DNA of 42,544 nucleotides from Clostridiales bacterium PH28_bin88 (lineage in GTDB: Bacteria > Bacillota > PH28-bin88): contig LAKY01000023.1 in NCBI GenBank assembly GCA_000987045.1, forward strand, positions 3,163 to 45,706, written 5' to 3'. The translations under genes were made by a program, and so were the position numbers. This document shows, one piece after another, positions 9,936 to 18,867 of this stretch (its first letter is position 1; every line of letters begins with the position of its first letter). Under the pieces are notes generated by a model. It was not told the origin of the DNA and did no database searches. It saw only the letters and a list, made by a program, of their open reading frames with translations.

Positions 9936-10309
9936 TCCATCCTTTCATCTAAAATGCGCTTTAATTCTTCAATTTCCTCACGGGATAATTTTTCTTCCCG
10001 TAGAAAATTCACTAACATGGGCTTCATGGCTCCGCCATAAACACGTCTTAAGAATGATTGGCTCTCTGCCTTTATGCACTCTTCCTCGTTAACTAACGGG
10101 TAATAATAGTAGATTCTGCCGTCCTCCTGATAACCGAGCGCATTCTTTTTGACTAACCTGTTGATCAATGTTTTTACTGTTTTAGGTTTCCAGTCGGTAA
10201 TGTCAGCTAAAGACCTCACAACCTCATTGGCAGGTGTAGGTATTGGTCTTGACCAAAATACTTTCATCACTTCCCATTCCGCCTCGGATATGCGGGGTAT
10301 TGCTTGCAT
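9932..10309 (-). CDS. BlaI/MecI/CopY-family transcriptional repressor
   Basis: The 125-residue product starts at ATG 10309 behind AGGGAGG; the longer open frame to 10381 runs across the operator region and has no ribosome site. It shows the family winged helix: ISEAEWEVMKVFW at the start, then the recognition region WKPKTVKTLINRLVKKNAL and the wing GRIYYYYPLV. The C-terminal part LREEKLSREEIEELKRIL is the dimerisation helix. BlaI proteins repress their own operon and are cleaved when the M56 partner is activated. The partner gene follows with a four-base overlap, and two palindromic operator candidates lie immediately upstream. Confidence 0.93.
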   Translation of the reverse strand: MQAIPRISEAEWEVMKVFWSRPIPTPANEVVRSLADITDWKPKTVKTLINRLVKKNALGYQEDGRIYYYYPLVNEEECIKAESQSFLRRVYGGAMKPMLVNFLREEKLSREEIEELKRILDERME

Positions 10310-10330
10310 TTGACGGACCTCCCTTGTTGG

Positions 10331-10368
10331 ATTACAACTATAATCTATTACAATATTACATCTGTAAT
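10331..10368. promoter_or_regulatory. Two tandem BlaI-type dyad operators
   Basis: At 10355-10368 the sequence ATTACATCTGTAAT is a perfect palindrome that contains TACA-N2-TGTA, the core of BlaI/MecI operators. A second, slightly imperfect copy, ATTACAACTATAAT, is at 10331-10344, 24 bases away centre to centre. Both lie just upstream of the repressor start, consistent with autoregulation by two dimers. Confidence 0.7.
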
Positions 10369-10472
10369 CATTAATTGTCAACCCTTACAGCCTTGCCAAA
10401 TTTCTTGTTTTTGACACTACCCTTTCGATAATGTCCAAACTATGGTATTATAGGGACAGAGTAGGGGGTGGC

Positions 10473-10799
10473 ATGGCCATGCCGGAAGAAACAAGAAGGG
10501 AAATCGCCGCTGGTTCTGACGACGACTTCCCGAAGTATCCTAGAGGTTTTGACTTTGTGGGATACCTGCTGCAGCGCATGGATGCCATGGAAGCCAACCT
10601 GCGCAAGGAAATTAAAGATGGCGACAGTGCCCTATCATAAGAGATCAGAAGTGGCTATAATGAGCTTCATCAGGAGATTAAAGACGAGCAAAGTGATCTA
10701 CACAAGGAAATACACACAATAACGCGTTGGGCTATCGGCATTTTTATTGCCCTGATTGTTGGCTTTGCCGCGGTCTTGGTACCTTTACTCCTCAACTGA
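10473..10799 (+). pseudogene. Small coiled-coil membrane protein broken by an in-frame TAA
   Basis: From ATG 10473 (after AGGGGGTG) the frame encodes MAMPEETRREIAAG and a region with heptad-like repeats, KEIKDGDSALS, then stops at TAA 10638-10640. In the same frame the sequence continues sensibly: EIRSGYNELHQEIKDEQSDL, then a membrane helix (WAIGIFIALIVGFAAVLVPLLL) and a TGA at 10797. The repeat pattern (EIxxxxxxLHxEI) crosses the stop without a break, so a single point mutation seems to have cut one 108-residue protein. The intact form would be a short coiled coil anchored by a C-terminal helix, like XhlA-type or DUF1640-type proteins. TAA cannot be selenocysteine. A truncated soluble 55-residue product remains possible. 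Confidence 0.7.
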
Positions 10800-10841
10800 G
10801 ATAAACATCTAGAAAAAACTTGAACTTTGAACCCGGCAAGC

Positions 10842-10869
10842 AACCCGGTAGGTCAACGCCTGCCGGGTT
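10842..10869. terminator. GC-rich hairpin after the broken membrane gene
   Basis: AACCCGGTAGG and CCTGCCGGGTT pair over 11 positions with one wobble. No T-run follows, so termination strength is uncertain. About 200 bases with no gene separate it from the CRISPR module. Confidence 0.5.
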
Positions 10870-11073
10870 CGTGGTTACCAGAAGGTGGTTGTAGCAGACT
10901 ATAACAGCTTACCCTATTTTTATAATACTACGGAGATGTTCATAAGACAATACTTTCTTATGCTGAGCCAGAGCGTTGAATTTAAGGTTCACCAACTGGA
11001 AAAGAGTATACAAAACATGTACCCATTGTGTTTTGTCGTTTGTAGATGTATATTTTAGGATCCGCCAGTAAGA

Positions 11074-12366
11074 TTACAGATCCAGCAACTCCAAAGCAGG
11101 CAACTGCTGCCACGTGACCTTTGCGACACACTCTTCCAGGCCTTCCTGAATGAATTTCTCAAGGACAACGCCGTATTCCTGGTACTGTGTGTTACCTATT
11201 GGGTTTTTGCCGTGGGCCATGATTGAATAATTGCGGATCTCCAGCGCATTGACCATTCTGTTCTGTTGTTTCACCCAGAATAGTCCCAGGTCATCATTCA
11301 GGTCAGCCAGGAGGCTGTAGCTGCGTGCCAAAGGCAACCTGATCCTTCCTTTCTCATAACCCAGGGCAGCATAAGCCTCCCGGCAATCATCAGGCACTTT
11401 ATTCAGGTCCAGGTTACCTGTATCAATGCTATAAACATGTTTAAGTCTTACTTGCGCCAGCATTTCCACCGAGCGGTACAATCTGGCAACAGCATCATCG
11501 TAGTGACCCTGTACTACTCTCCTGCCCGCGTTTAATAGCATATCCGCCACCGGCTGGTAGGCGTTGCTTGTCGGCAGGTAACCGAGAATGTCTTTAACCA
11601 ACTTAATCCATGGTCCGGATTTGCCTCCTAAAACGTTTAGCAAGAACAGCGCCTCCTGGTGATCGAAGCGATCCCAGGCATCAAAAGCCTTGCAAAGCTG
11701 CCGCAAACGTTGCAACGATGTTTTAGTTTGAGCGGGTAATGCCGGGTTCATTTGCAATGGCCGCAGTAATTCCTGCACTGTGGCGTACTGGTATTGTTCT
11801 AGTAATGGTTGGCATGCCTCTATCTGCCCCTGGGCATAAATGCCGCTGACATTTACCGCCCACCAGGTACCACCGCAGGTTACTTTGACCAGATCCTCAC
11901 GCGGTCCCTTAATAAAAGACAACTCCCACTCTGGGTAACGGATAGCAAATAAGACCGCCCCGGCGGTCATGGTCTTAGTACCGCCGGTGTAACTGATCGC
12001 CTTGCGTGCACCGGGAAAACGCCGTTTTACTTCCTCGTTGATTTGAAGCATGGCCTGGTAGACCTCTTCCAGGTCATCCGGGTCGTCTAGTACCACTTTT
12101 TCAAATCCATCTGCAGGAATTCCAGCCTGCACCACAATTGCTTTGCCTTCTGGGTTCCCTAAAGGAACTGCGTTGCCGCAACTAGGACATTTCGTCTTCC
12201 TTTTATCTCCGCAAGGATCCCCAAGACCGTTCACAGTGTCCTCACTACCATGGGGTGGACGTCCTTTGGAACAAATAAAATATACATAGTCAGGTTGAAA
12301 CTCACGCCAGGCATCGATCACCGGTTGAGGCGATCCACCAACAGTAACTACCAGTACCTTTTGCAC
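11074..12366 (-). CDS. CARF-HEPN CRISPR ancillary nuclease (TIGR02710/Csm6-Csx1-like)
   Basis: The 430-residue product begins with a Rossmann-like CARF domain: MQKVLVVTVGGSPQP at the start and YTGGTKTM at residues 126-133, the ligand-loop motif of CARF proteins. The C-terminal domain contains RNYSIMAH (R378 to H385), an Rx6H motif of the HEPN ribonuclease fold. Between beta strands of the CARF domain is an insertion of about 35 residues with C52, C60 and C63, probably a zinc finger. In type III systems such proteins bind cyclic oligoadenylate made by Cas10 and cut RNA non-specifically. It follows cmr6 after about 95 bases on the same strand, and the Cas10 here retains GGDD, so the pair can work together. 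Confidence 0.85.
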   Translation of the reverse strand: MQKVLVVTVGGSPQPVIDAWREFQPDYVYFICSKGRPPHGSEDTVNGLGDPCGDKRKTKCPSCGNAVPLGNPEGKAIVVQAGIPADGFEKVVLDDPDDLEEVYQAMLQINEEVKRRFPGARKAISYTGGTKTMTAGAVLFAIRYPEWELSFIKGPREDLVKVTCGGTWWAVNVSGIYAQGQIEACQPLLEQYQYATVQELLRPLQMNPALPAQTKTSLQRLRQLCKAFDAWDRFDHQEALFLLNVLGGKSGPWIKLVKDILGYLPTSNAYQPVADMLLNAGRRVVQGHYDDAVARLYRSVEMLAQVRLKHVYSIDTGNLDLNKVPDDCREAYAALGYEKGRIRLPLARSYSLLADLNDDLGLFWVKQQNRMVNALEIRNYSIMAHGKNPIGNTQYQEYGVVLEKFIQEGLEECVAKVTWQQLPALELLDL

Positions 12367-12461
12367 CTAGGATACCCCCCGTGACAATTTGTTAGCGTTC
12401 TCTAGATTTTCATTCTGTCGTAACTGGTTGATGAGGACGCCTCCTACTATTTACGAGTTAA

Positions 12462-13241
12462 CTATATTGGGTCAAGGTTGGCATTATTTTCGTTTTCCAA
12501 TCCAAACTGACCGTACCCCAAAGCAGTTTTGGCGCCAGCGCCTATCCAAAAGATCGCATCCCTTAACCAATGCCAGGTCAGCAGGCAATCCGCAGCGTCC
12601 CCGGCCCGTCTGGGCGCTATCGCAAAAAGGAACCGCTGCTCCACCGCGACAGTCAAAAACGGGATCGGGTTAGGGCTGTGCCAATCGGCTGGCTCTTCGC
12701 CAGTATGATAGTACGGGCCGTAATGAGGCGTCAATACATCCGCTTCCAGGCGTACCGGCGCTAACGGGAGGGCGTCAAAGAATATAACGCTGCCCACGCT
12801 CTTCATCTCATTTTCGGGGCCGAAAACTCGATTAACCTCGCTGTCTCTTTGGCGCTCCCATTGGGTTACCCACGACCGGACTACCCCCTTAACAGACGAA
12901 CCTGGCAGGTATGGAACACCCAGCGTGGAATGCCATGCGAACCCGTTTTCCACCGGGTGCTCCATACCCAGCCCCGTAACCATGCGGCTTTTGGTGACAA
13001 AAGATCCTGTCTTACCCCCTAAAGAGGAAATCATTTCAACCAAACGTTTGCTTTTATAGGTCAATAACTCCCGGTCACCAACCGGAGTAGAAGTTACGGT
13101 CTCGATCCACCGTAGTTTATTTTCGTTTAGTGTCCAGCTACGATCCCATAAGTGACAAAATTTGTTATACCAAAGCCCTGCATTGGCACCTTTCCCCTTG
13201 GTGCCAGGCGCTTGATTATGGGCGTACAGGGGTAACGTCAT
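12462..13241 (-). CDS. cmr6: Type III-B CRISPR RAMP protein Cmr6
   Basis: The 259-residue product caps the crRNA-distal end of the Cmr backbone in type III-B complexes. Typical features are WHSTLGVPYLPGSSVKGVVR (the conserved GxxxKG-type RAMP loop), an internal Gly-rich segment FWIGAGAKTALGYGQF, and its position after cmr5. ATG 13241 overlaps the cmr5 stop by four bases with GGGGGT upstream; the open frame extends to 13289 but that start would lie within cmr5 without a better site. The gene is the last of the six cmr genes; the CARF-HEPN gene follows after a short gap. Confidence 0.9.
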   Translation of the reverse strand: MTLPLYAHNQAPGTKGKGANAGLWYNKFCHLWDRSWTLNENKLRWIETVTSTPVGDRELLTYKSKRLVEMISSLGGKTGSFVTKSRMVTGLGMEHPVENGFAWHSTLGVPYLPGSSVKGVVRSWVTQWERQRDSEVNRVFGPENEMKSVGSVIFFDALPLAPVRLEADVLTPHYGPYYHTGEEPADWHSPNPIPFLTVAVEQRFLFAIAPRRAGDAADCLLTWHWLRDAIFWIGAGAKTALGYGQFGLENENNANLDPI

Positions 13242-13636
13242 CGCTTGACCCCCTTCTTCAGGTAGGCGTTGGCAAACTTTTTCACCCACTCAAGCCACGC
13301 CAGAGCCTCTACCTGCGCCCGCTGGTATGTGCCACGCTCCCCATCCACAATAGCCTGCATGAGGTCGCCGGCTCCCGCGTAGGGCGCTTCTTTCTCTTCC
13401 CGGCAAAGCCATAATTGAAGGTGCCTGTATAGAAAGTAGTGCGGGTCACTCTTAATGCCCTTTGCGGCTGACAACAACGTGGCCGCAGCCTGGCCCAAAC
13501 CGTTAATCAGGATGGTGGCCGGCAAACCGTTTACGTAGCTCACGTACTTTTCTTGTTGATCGTCGTCCTGGCTTTCCATCTCTTTTACTCGGCGCAAAGC
13601 ATCGGCGGCACGCAGTTGTTGCAAAGCACGCTGCAT
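13238..13636 (-). CDS. cmr5: Type III-B CRISPR small subunit Cmr5
   Basis: The 132-residue, largely alpha-helical protein corresponds to the small subunit that lies in the minor filament of the Cmr complex. The motif GLPATILINGLGQAAATLL followed by HYFLYRHLQLWL is typical of Cmr5. Its start directly follows the cmr4 stop (TAAATG) and its end overlaps cmr6 by four bases, so it is translated as part of the operon. Length is at the usual value for the family. Confidence 0.92.
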   Translation of the reverse strand: MQRALQQLRAADALRRVKEMESQDDDQQEKYVSYVNGLPATILINGLGQAAATLLSAAKGIKSDPHYFLYRHLQLWLCREEKEAPYAGAGDLMQAIVDGERGTYQRAQVEALAWLEWVKKFANAYLKKGVKR

Positions 13637-14464
13637 TTAGACCACCCCCCGGCTTTCGAGAACATTAACGGCACACCAACCCTGGCCAACCGTTTCATTA
13701 CCGCCTACCCGCAGGTACGGTGATGCGTTAAACATTTCGATAACAGCCTTGATTGCTGTTTCCTTTCCGGGCCGCCCAATGATCAAGCAGTAAAAAAGAC
13801 TGTCGGGTGGAAGTGTCTCCTCGTACCAGAGGTTTAAGCTGGTCTTTGTTTTATCATCCAGTTGATTCCGGGCATTGATTTGCAGCCCATTAGCGGCGAA
13901 ATAGCTGAACTCGTGATTATTGAGAACAACCAATTGTTCAATTAATCCCTTCTTTAACGGCTCGTGCCTGATTAATCGCTTGATGGCATCAGTAACAGAA
14001 TGCAGGGCTTGATTGGACTTAACTGAAAAAGAAAACTCTTCGAGAAATATTTGATTATTTTCCCCCGGGCTCATGGTGATAGCCTCGCCTGCGGCGGGCG
14101 CAGGGGACTCGAACTCCACTTTTTGCCCCGCCAGCATCATATCCCGCTTGAACCGGTCCAGCAGGTAAGTACAGGTAGCGAGTTTAAAGTGCCCGGTCAA
14201 TGAGCGCAGGGGTAGCAAGAGCAAACGGCCATCCGTCACCGCCACGCCTCCTGCGGCGTCAGGATCTCCAAAGACAAGCGCAATATCGTCCCTACCGGCT
14301 TGCTCTGCTTTGCCCCGTAGAGCACCCTTTAACCCGGAACCAAAAAGGACAGGGTAGTTTGTTTTCACTTCTCGCGCCACGGGCAGATCGATGGCGCCGG
14401 TATTTTGCCCACTGCCGGGGTGTAGTTGTGTTTCTGCCAGTAAACCCAATACCAACGAATTCAT
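13637..14464 (-). CDS. cmr4: Type III-B CRISPR RAMP protein Cmr4 (target RNA cleavage)
   Basis: Cmr4 forms the repeated backbone of the complex and cuts target RNA at six-base intervals. The catalytic aspartate is present: D26 in GAIDLPVAREVKTNYP, the same position as in the well-studied archaeal Cmr4. The RAMP glycine-rich loop is in FGSGLKGALRGKAE. A C-terminal RVGGNETVGQGWC segment matches the family. The 275-residue length is normal. ATG 14464 overlaps the cmr3 stop by four bases. All residues I would look for in an active backbone subunit are there. Confidence 0.94.
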   Translation of the reverse strand: MNSLVLGLLAETQLHPGSGQNTGAIDLPVAREVKTNYPVLFGSGLKGALRGKAEQAGRDDIALVFGDPDAAGGVAVTDGRLLLLPLRSLTGHFKLATCTYLLDRFKRDMMLAGQKVEFESPAPAAGEAITMSPGENNQIFLEEFSFSVKSNQALHSVTDAIKRLIRHEPLKKGLIEQLVVLNNHEFSYFAANGLQINARNQLDDKTKTSLNLWYEETLPPDSLFYCLIIGRPGKETAIKAVIEMFNASPYLRVGGNETVGQGWCAVNVLESRGVV

Positions 14465-15567
14465 GCTTCATGCTCCTCCTTCCAAGTGCCCAGAACTATT
14501 TCACCGTCGCCATAGGGGCTGAACGGACCCAGGGCTTCCCTATGAATGGCTTTGATATGATCAATTGCGCTTGCAGGGGCTTCGTAAAACCAGGTGCTTC
14601 CCGCCGGCAACGCAGGTAGTAACGGCTTCGGGGATTTATTTGCCAGGTCCCAGCCCCCTACCTGCCGCAGTTTCCCTATGCAAGCGGAGATGCAGTTTGC
14701 TACCTCACCAAGTGGTCCGTGCCTCAAGATTTCACGCAACTTGTCCGGACTGCCGAATCTTGCCGGTGTAACCAGTGTCGCGGTAAAATGAATTGTGCCG
14801 TCCCTGACAGTCAACTCAGGTTGCTCCGGCAAGATGGGACCGGGATCTTTCACCTCGACCCGGGCCAACCGGCCCTCGCCCCCAAAACGAACCAGCTTGG
14901 TGAAATTCGGTTGCCAGTCATCAGGCACCCCGCCGACCAGAACCCCCAGCTTGAGCCCGCGAGCCGGGCGAACGTGGTACGTGGTGTAAAGCAATTCGTC
15001 CTTGGCCGTGCGCGTTTCCCGCTCCCTGCCGATACCAAGCCTGTACTCGTATTCCCAGAGCGACGAGGTTGGCCTGATACTGCCATCGTCCGGCAACCCG
15101 CCGGCCAGCGTCCGTGCCAAACCTCTCCCCGTCAGCCAGCCCTCCAAGGGGGCTACGCCACCGTGCTCGCCCACGAGTACGGGTAACCTTACTTCACCGA
15201 TCTCCGTCAAGGTTGAAGCACTGTTCGGCCTGAGCCGCATCAGGACATGCCTTTCACCCACCGACTTTTTTCGCATCAAGAGCAACGGGGCTGGGAACAG
15301 CCACTCTCCCGCGAAGTTTAAATAAGGCCCTCTTAGGTGTAGTTGACCGAGATCCTCCGGGCTTCCCAGCTCTTCCGGCCACCTCTCCGGCTTTTCCGGT
15401 GTCCAACCCCTTAGCTCCGCTATCAATTGGCGGATCACGCCCTGTAAAGTGTTTGAGGATGGCGGGAACCCACACCTGACTTCTCCTCGCCCGCCCTCCC
15501 CCATGTTAAAGGGAGTGCCATCACGGAAAAACCACGTGTCCAGCGCCTCAAACATCCACAGCTTCAA
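14461..15567 (-). CDS. cmr3: Type III-B CRISPR RAMP protein Cmr3
   Basis: The 368-residue product belongs to the Cas5-like group and binds the 5' handle of the crRNA next to Cas10. Diagnostic features are the N-terminal WMFEALDTWFFRDGTPFNMG and GEVRCGFPPSSNTLQGVIR, both conserved in Cmr3. It overlaps cmr2 upstream and cmr4 downstream by four bases each, so the complex is translated as a coupled set. No unusual deletions are seen. Confidence 0.93.
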   Translation of the reverse strand: MKLWMFEALDTWFFRDGTPFNMGEGGRGEVRCGFPPSSNTLQGVIRQLIAELRGWTPEKPERWPEELGSPEDLGQLHLRGPYLNFAGEWLFPAPLLLMRKKSVGERHVLMRLRPNSASTLTEIGEVRLPVLVGEHGGVAPLEGWLTGRGLARTLAGGLPDDGSIRPTSSLWEYEYRLGIGRERETRTAKDELLYTTYHVRPARGLKLGVLVGGVPDDWQPNFTKLVRFGGEGRLARVEVKDPGPILPEQPELTVRDGTIHFTATLVTPARFGSPDKLREILRHGPLGEVANCISACIGKLRQVGGWDLANKSPKPLLPALPAGSTWFYEAPASAIDHIKAIHREALGPFSPYGDGEIVLGTWKEEHEA

Positions 15568-17441
15568 CGCGGTTCACCCCCCTTCTGCCCCAGGAACCGC
15601 ACGAGCAACGCTCCTGCATCCGAATACGTGCCCAGGGGTGTAATTGTTCCGTCTTGCTCGCGATGGTAAAGGCGACATGCCGCCAGGAGGAGGCGCACAT
15701 TGGCCTCGGCCTGCTCGCGATCGACGTCTCCTTCCCTGGCTTTTAGGTATTCAGCCACCAGCACTCGGAACAGGACGCCGTCATCAAGCAATTCATTGCC
15801 TTCTGGTTTGTCGAATAACCTAAAGTAGTGGGAAAACTTATAGAAGAACCTGCTGGAAAACTTTTCTTGCTCATTTTCCTCATCATAAAGTCTCACCAAG
15901 TCGTCCAACAGGGTCGAACCGGTCTCCCTGCCGGGTGTAACCTTTCCCCACGGAGCGGACCAGGTAAGCGCCGGCCCGCTGCCCTTCCACACAGTGACAC
16001 CCAGACTGTCACGTCCCGTTTTTTCTTTGGCTACGTCCTCAAGAATCCTGTGCGCCTCCTTGTATACCGACATCAGGGGGATATTGTAATGCGCGTAAAC
16101 AATCGCGGTGGAGGCTGTGGCACGCCCCGCCAATTCGCTTTCCGCGAAGGCATGCTTGTAGGATTCCACCAAGCCTGCCGCGGCCCGCAAGGCGTCCTCC
16201 AGCGGAAACATGGCCAGCACATCGTCGCCGCCGGCATAGATCGTCATGCCGTTATGCTGGCGCACCAGTGGTTCAACTCGGGTAGTAAACCCCTGTAAAG
16301 CCCTGCTCACCGCCTGACCGCCAAACTCGCTGATCAGGACCCCCATTAAGTCACCGTCCATCAGCAGCAGGGCATAGTACGGCCGTGGCACGGTTGGGAA
16401 CTCTTTTAGTATCTTTCTAAGCTCCGCCAGGACGGCCTCGCACCCTTGCGGCCATACTCGCCTGTTCGCCAGGGACGCCTCAAAAAAGCAATCGGCATTG
16501 AGGTACGCAATACTCCTTGCTCCAGCGGGCGCACTCCCCCGCGTAAGGACAGGAAAACCCGTGGGGTTCTCGCTATGAACACCCGGGACTTGGCTTGCTA
16601 GACGGGCATATTCCGCAGCCATGCTGGGTTCATTTTCCGACACGCCAGCCATCCAGTGGACAGCGGCCATATATGCAGTAGAAGGATAATGCTCAGGCAA
16701 TCGCCAGCCTATGGACTTCTCAGCCGTTTTTGGAAAAAACCGCTTGACAAACGCGACGGCGCTCAGGCGCTCCCCCTTCTGTAAGTCAAGGCTGGAAAAC
16801 CTGGCTCTTACATCCTCCCAGAAAGCGTTTTGTTGTGCTCTCTCTCGCGCTCTGGTATAACCCGACAATTCCTGCAGGTTACCCATGAGCGTACACTTGT
16901 CTCCGGGCTCGACCGCAGTCACGTGTGTGCGCCAGTTTTTACGCCAGTCCAACATTTTAGGCTGTTCCCCGATAACCCAGGACATCTCCCAGAAGCTGTC
17001 GATTTGCCGTTGCCAGATCTCTTCCGTCCCGCAACCTAGGCGGGCGCTTAACGCCAGGTATTTCTCCCATACTACATCGGCAATCCGACGCCATGCTTTT
17101 TTGACCGCTTGGACACAAATACCCGGATCAAAGTCGTCAGGAATCTCCGCCAAAAACCTGTTGGGCAGCGAACCGATCCACGGGGTTGCCGTAACCCCTT
17201 TTCCGGTGTGAACCTGGTAGATGGCTATAATCAATTCGTCCGTAAGCACCGGAAAATCCGGGTTAATCCGGGGTTGATGCACGTAAGGAAACTTGATGTT
17301 CCCCTCGTTAAGAATTGCCGCAAGCATGGCATGTCCCGCCAGGTAAGATAACAAGAAGGATCCCGCCCACAGGTCCCGTGTCCGGCGGCTCTGGGCCACA
17401 AAACCCTGCACCGGGCCAATGGTAAAATGCAAGTCTTTCAT
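15564..17441 (-). CDS. cmr2: Type III-B Cas10 (Cmr2), GGDD cyclase without HD domain
   Basis: Cas10/Cmr2 is the large subunit that senses bound target RNA and makes cyclic oligoadenylates. ATG 17441 (MKDLHFTIGPVQGFVAQSRR) has a GGAGGT site; the open frame continues upstream to 17606, but that part overlaps cmr1 and is low-quality. From this start the protein has 625 residues. It begins directly with the first palm domain (GPVQxFVAQSRRTRDLWAGS). The HD nuclease domain found at the N-terminus of many Cmr2 proteins is absent. The cyclase motif GGDD is intact at residues 404-407 (YAGGDDVLAMFP). Predicted: no DNA cleavage by Cas10, but second-messenger signalling to the CARF-HEPN protein. Confidence 0.94.
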   Translation of the reverse strand: MKDLHFTIGPVQGFVAQSRRTRDLWAGSFLLSYLAGHAMLAAILNEGNIKFPYVHQPRINPDFPVLTDELIIAIYQVHTGKGVTATPWIGSLPNRFLAEIPDDFDPGICVQAVKKAWRRIADVVWEKYLALSARLGCGTEEIWQRQIDSFWEMSWVIGEQPKMLDWRKNWRTHVTAVEPGDKCTLMGNLQELSGYTRARERAQQNAFWEDVRARFSSLDLQKGERLSAVAFVKRFFPKTAEKSIGWRLPEHYPSTAYMAAVHWMAGVSENEPSMAAEYARLASQVPGVHSENPTGFPVLTRGSAPAGARSIAYLNADCFFEASLANRRVWPQGCEAVLAELRKILKEFPTVPRPYYALLLMDGDLMGVLISEFGGQAVSRALQGFTTRVEPLVRQHNGMTIYAGGDDVLAMFPLEDALRAAAGLVESYKHAFAESELAGRATASTAIVYAHYNIPLMSVYKEAHRILEDVAKEKTGRDSLGVTVWKGSGPALTWSAPWGKVTPGRETGSTLLDDLVRLYDEENEQEKFSSRFFYKFSHYFRLFDKPEGNELLDDGVLFRVLVAEYLKAREGDVDREQAEANVRLLLAACRLYHREQDGTITPLGTYSDAGALLVRFLGQKGGEPR

Positions 17442-18694
17442 ACCCGCACCTCCAAGTAGGATGTATTCTCCATCAAGAAGTGTTGAAATTCCTGGAGGAT
17501 TTGTGGCGAGGGTTGAAGGAACCGATGCCTTAGTGGATTGCCGTCCCCCAGTTGTTCTCCCGGGGGGAGCAGGGGTGCTGAAAGGAAGGCAAAAAAGGGG
17601 TAGCATTTTGGGCCGATCCTGATGACCCTTACCCAGACCGGGGAAGCGCTCCTACTATGGTCCACCCCTTGAAGCACGATGGCGGGCGTCTTCCAACCAC
17701 CGCCCCTGATCGGGTATTGGAGGGAACCATACCGGAACGCCAACGGCAACCCGAATCTAACCCTTTCCGGTGCTGTGGCCATCTTCCAGGGCTGGACTTC
17801 TGGATGCGCGCTAGCTACCTTCCTGTCGGCAAAACATAAGTGCCTCTTGACGACCACGTAATCTGGGTGTTTTCGCTTGCGGAAATCCTGCATTAACCGG
17901 CCACCCCTGTCCAGGGCATGAACCCAGGCAGGGAAAAATTCATTACCTTTTGGACCTCCCGAATTACCTTCATTAATCAGGAGAAACCTGCTGTCCCGGT
18001 CGACAACCGTATGTGTCGCTGCTGGACTTGCGGGGAACCAGTTCCTGATCCTTTTTATCCCGGTTTCAAGTGCCGCTGCCCACTCCTCCGGCGTACCGGC
18101 GCCATGAGCCGGCGCCAGTTCCCCCATCTCCGGCCACGGCTCACCCTGCACCGTCCTCCACTCCTTCAGGGCGATTGAACCAAATCCGCGCCTGGCTCTA
18201 AAACCAATGCCCCCAAAGTGCCCCAGGAACCAGAAGGCGGCCAGAACTGCCTTCCTGTCAAACTCCCTTCTAGGCGCTTCCTTGAACACCATCTGAACCT
18301 TGAAATCCTGACCTGCTTTTATATAAGCCCGCTGCCGGTAATTGCCCCTCTCCCGGTTACCCGTCTCCAGTGGGAAACCGAAGTATGTCACTCCATTACG
18401 CTTATGTCTTCCCCGGCCCTCACCAAAGGCCTCATCGTACTTGTTCTTAGACCATAAGTCACCGTGAGCGCTTTCTAGCCTGTCAACTTTTAACAAAAAC
18501 GCGGATTGTCCCTCACCCTTTTTGTGGCCCCCAAAGATCAGTCCTTCCCTTTGCGCGTAGTTTCCGTCGATAGCCCGGTACCAAAAACGCAGCGCGCCTT
18601 TAATGGAAGCGGCACGCAACTCCGCCGCGTTCTGGTCTGCACCGGCAACAAACAGTGGTGTAACTATTTCAAAAGTAAGCTCTAATCTATTCAT
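17438..18694 (-). CDS. cmr1: Type III-B CRISPR RAMP protein Cmr1
   Basis: The 418-residue Cmr1 sits at the 3' end of the crRNA and helps capture target RNA. The N-terminus MNRLELTFEIVTPLFVAGAD and the motif ASIKGALRFWYRAIDG are characteristic. A second RAMP-like glycine-rich run is in GHFGGIGFRARRGFGSI. ATG 18694 has a strong AAAGGAG site eight bases upstream. It is the first gene of the cmr operon and overlaps cmr2 by four bases. The region 18695-18820 upstream should hold the operon promoter, though I could not define it. Confidence 0.93.
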   Translation of the reverse strand: MNRLELTFEIVTPLFVAGADQNAAELRAASIKGALRFWYRAIDGNYAQREGLIFGGHKKGEGQSAFLLKVDRLESAHGDLWSKNKYDEAFGEGRGRHKRNGVTYFGFPLETGNRERGNYRQRAYIKAGQDFKVQMVFKEAPRREFDRKAVLAAFWFLGHFGGIGFRARRGFGSIALKEWRTVQGEPWPEMGELAPAHGAGTPEEWAAALETGIKRIRNWFPASPAATHTVVDRDSRFLLINEGNSGGPKGNEFFPAWVHALDRGGRLMQDFRKRKHPDYVVVKRHLCFADRKVASAHPEVQPWKMATAPERVRFGLPLAFRYGSLQYPIRGGGWKTPAIVLQGVDHSRSASPVWVRVIRIGPKCYPFFAFLSAPLLPPGEQLGDGNPLRHRFLQPSPQILQEFQHFLMENTSYLEVRV

Positions 18695-18820
18695 TTGTCT
18701 CTCCTTTCTTGCTATGGTACATATTCCCTTGGTAATTTTTGTTCGACATAATTACCTAATTTCCTGCCTGATCAGTATTAACTTGATGCGTTTAAACACG
18801 TAGGCAAAAATTAACACACT

Positions 18821-18867
18821 AAAATACCCCAGTGTAAGGAAGTTTGAGTTCCCTTGTCACTGGGGTA
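18821..18867 (-). terminator. Intrinsic terminator built from the last, degenerate CRISPR repeat
   Basis: Read on the minus strand, TACCCCAGTG (in the terminal repeat) pairs perfectly with CACTGGGGTA just beyond the repeat, and inner AAGG-GAA pairs with TTCCTT around the loop CTCAAAC. TATTTTAG follows. This is a good intrinsic terminator for a minus-strand array transcript, separating it from cmr1. The stem includes half of the degenerate repeat. Confidence 0.7.

Noticed and set aside
10638..10640. In-frame stop as a recoded codon
   Set aside because: It is TAA, which is not used for selenocysteine or pyrrolysine.
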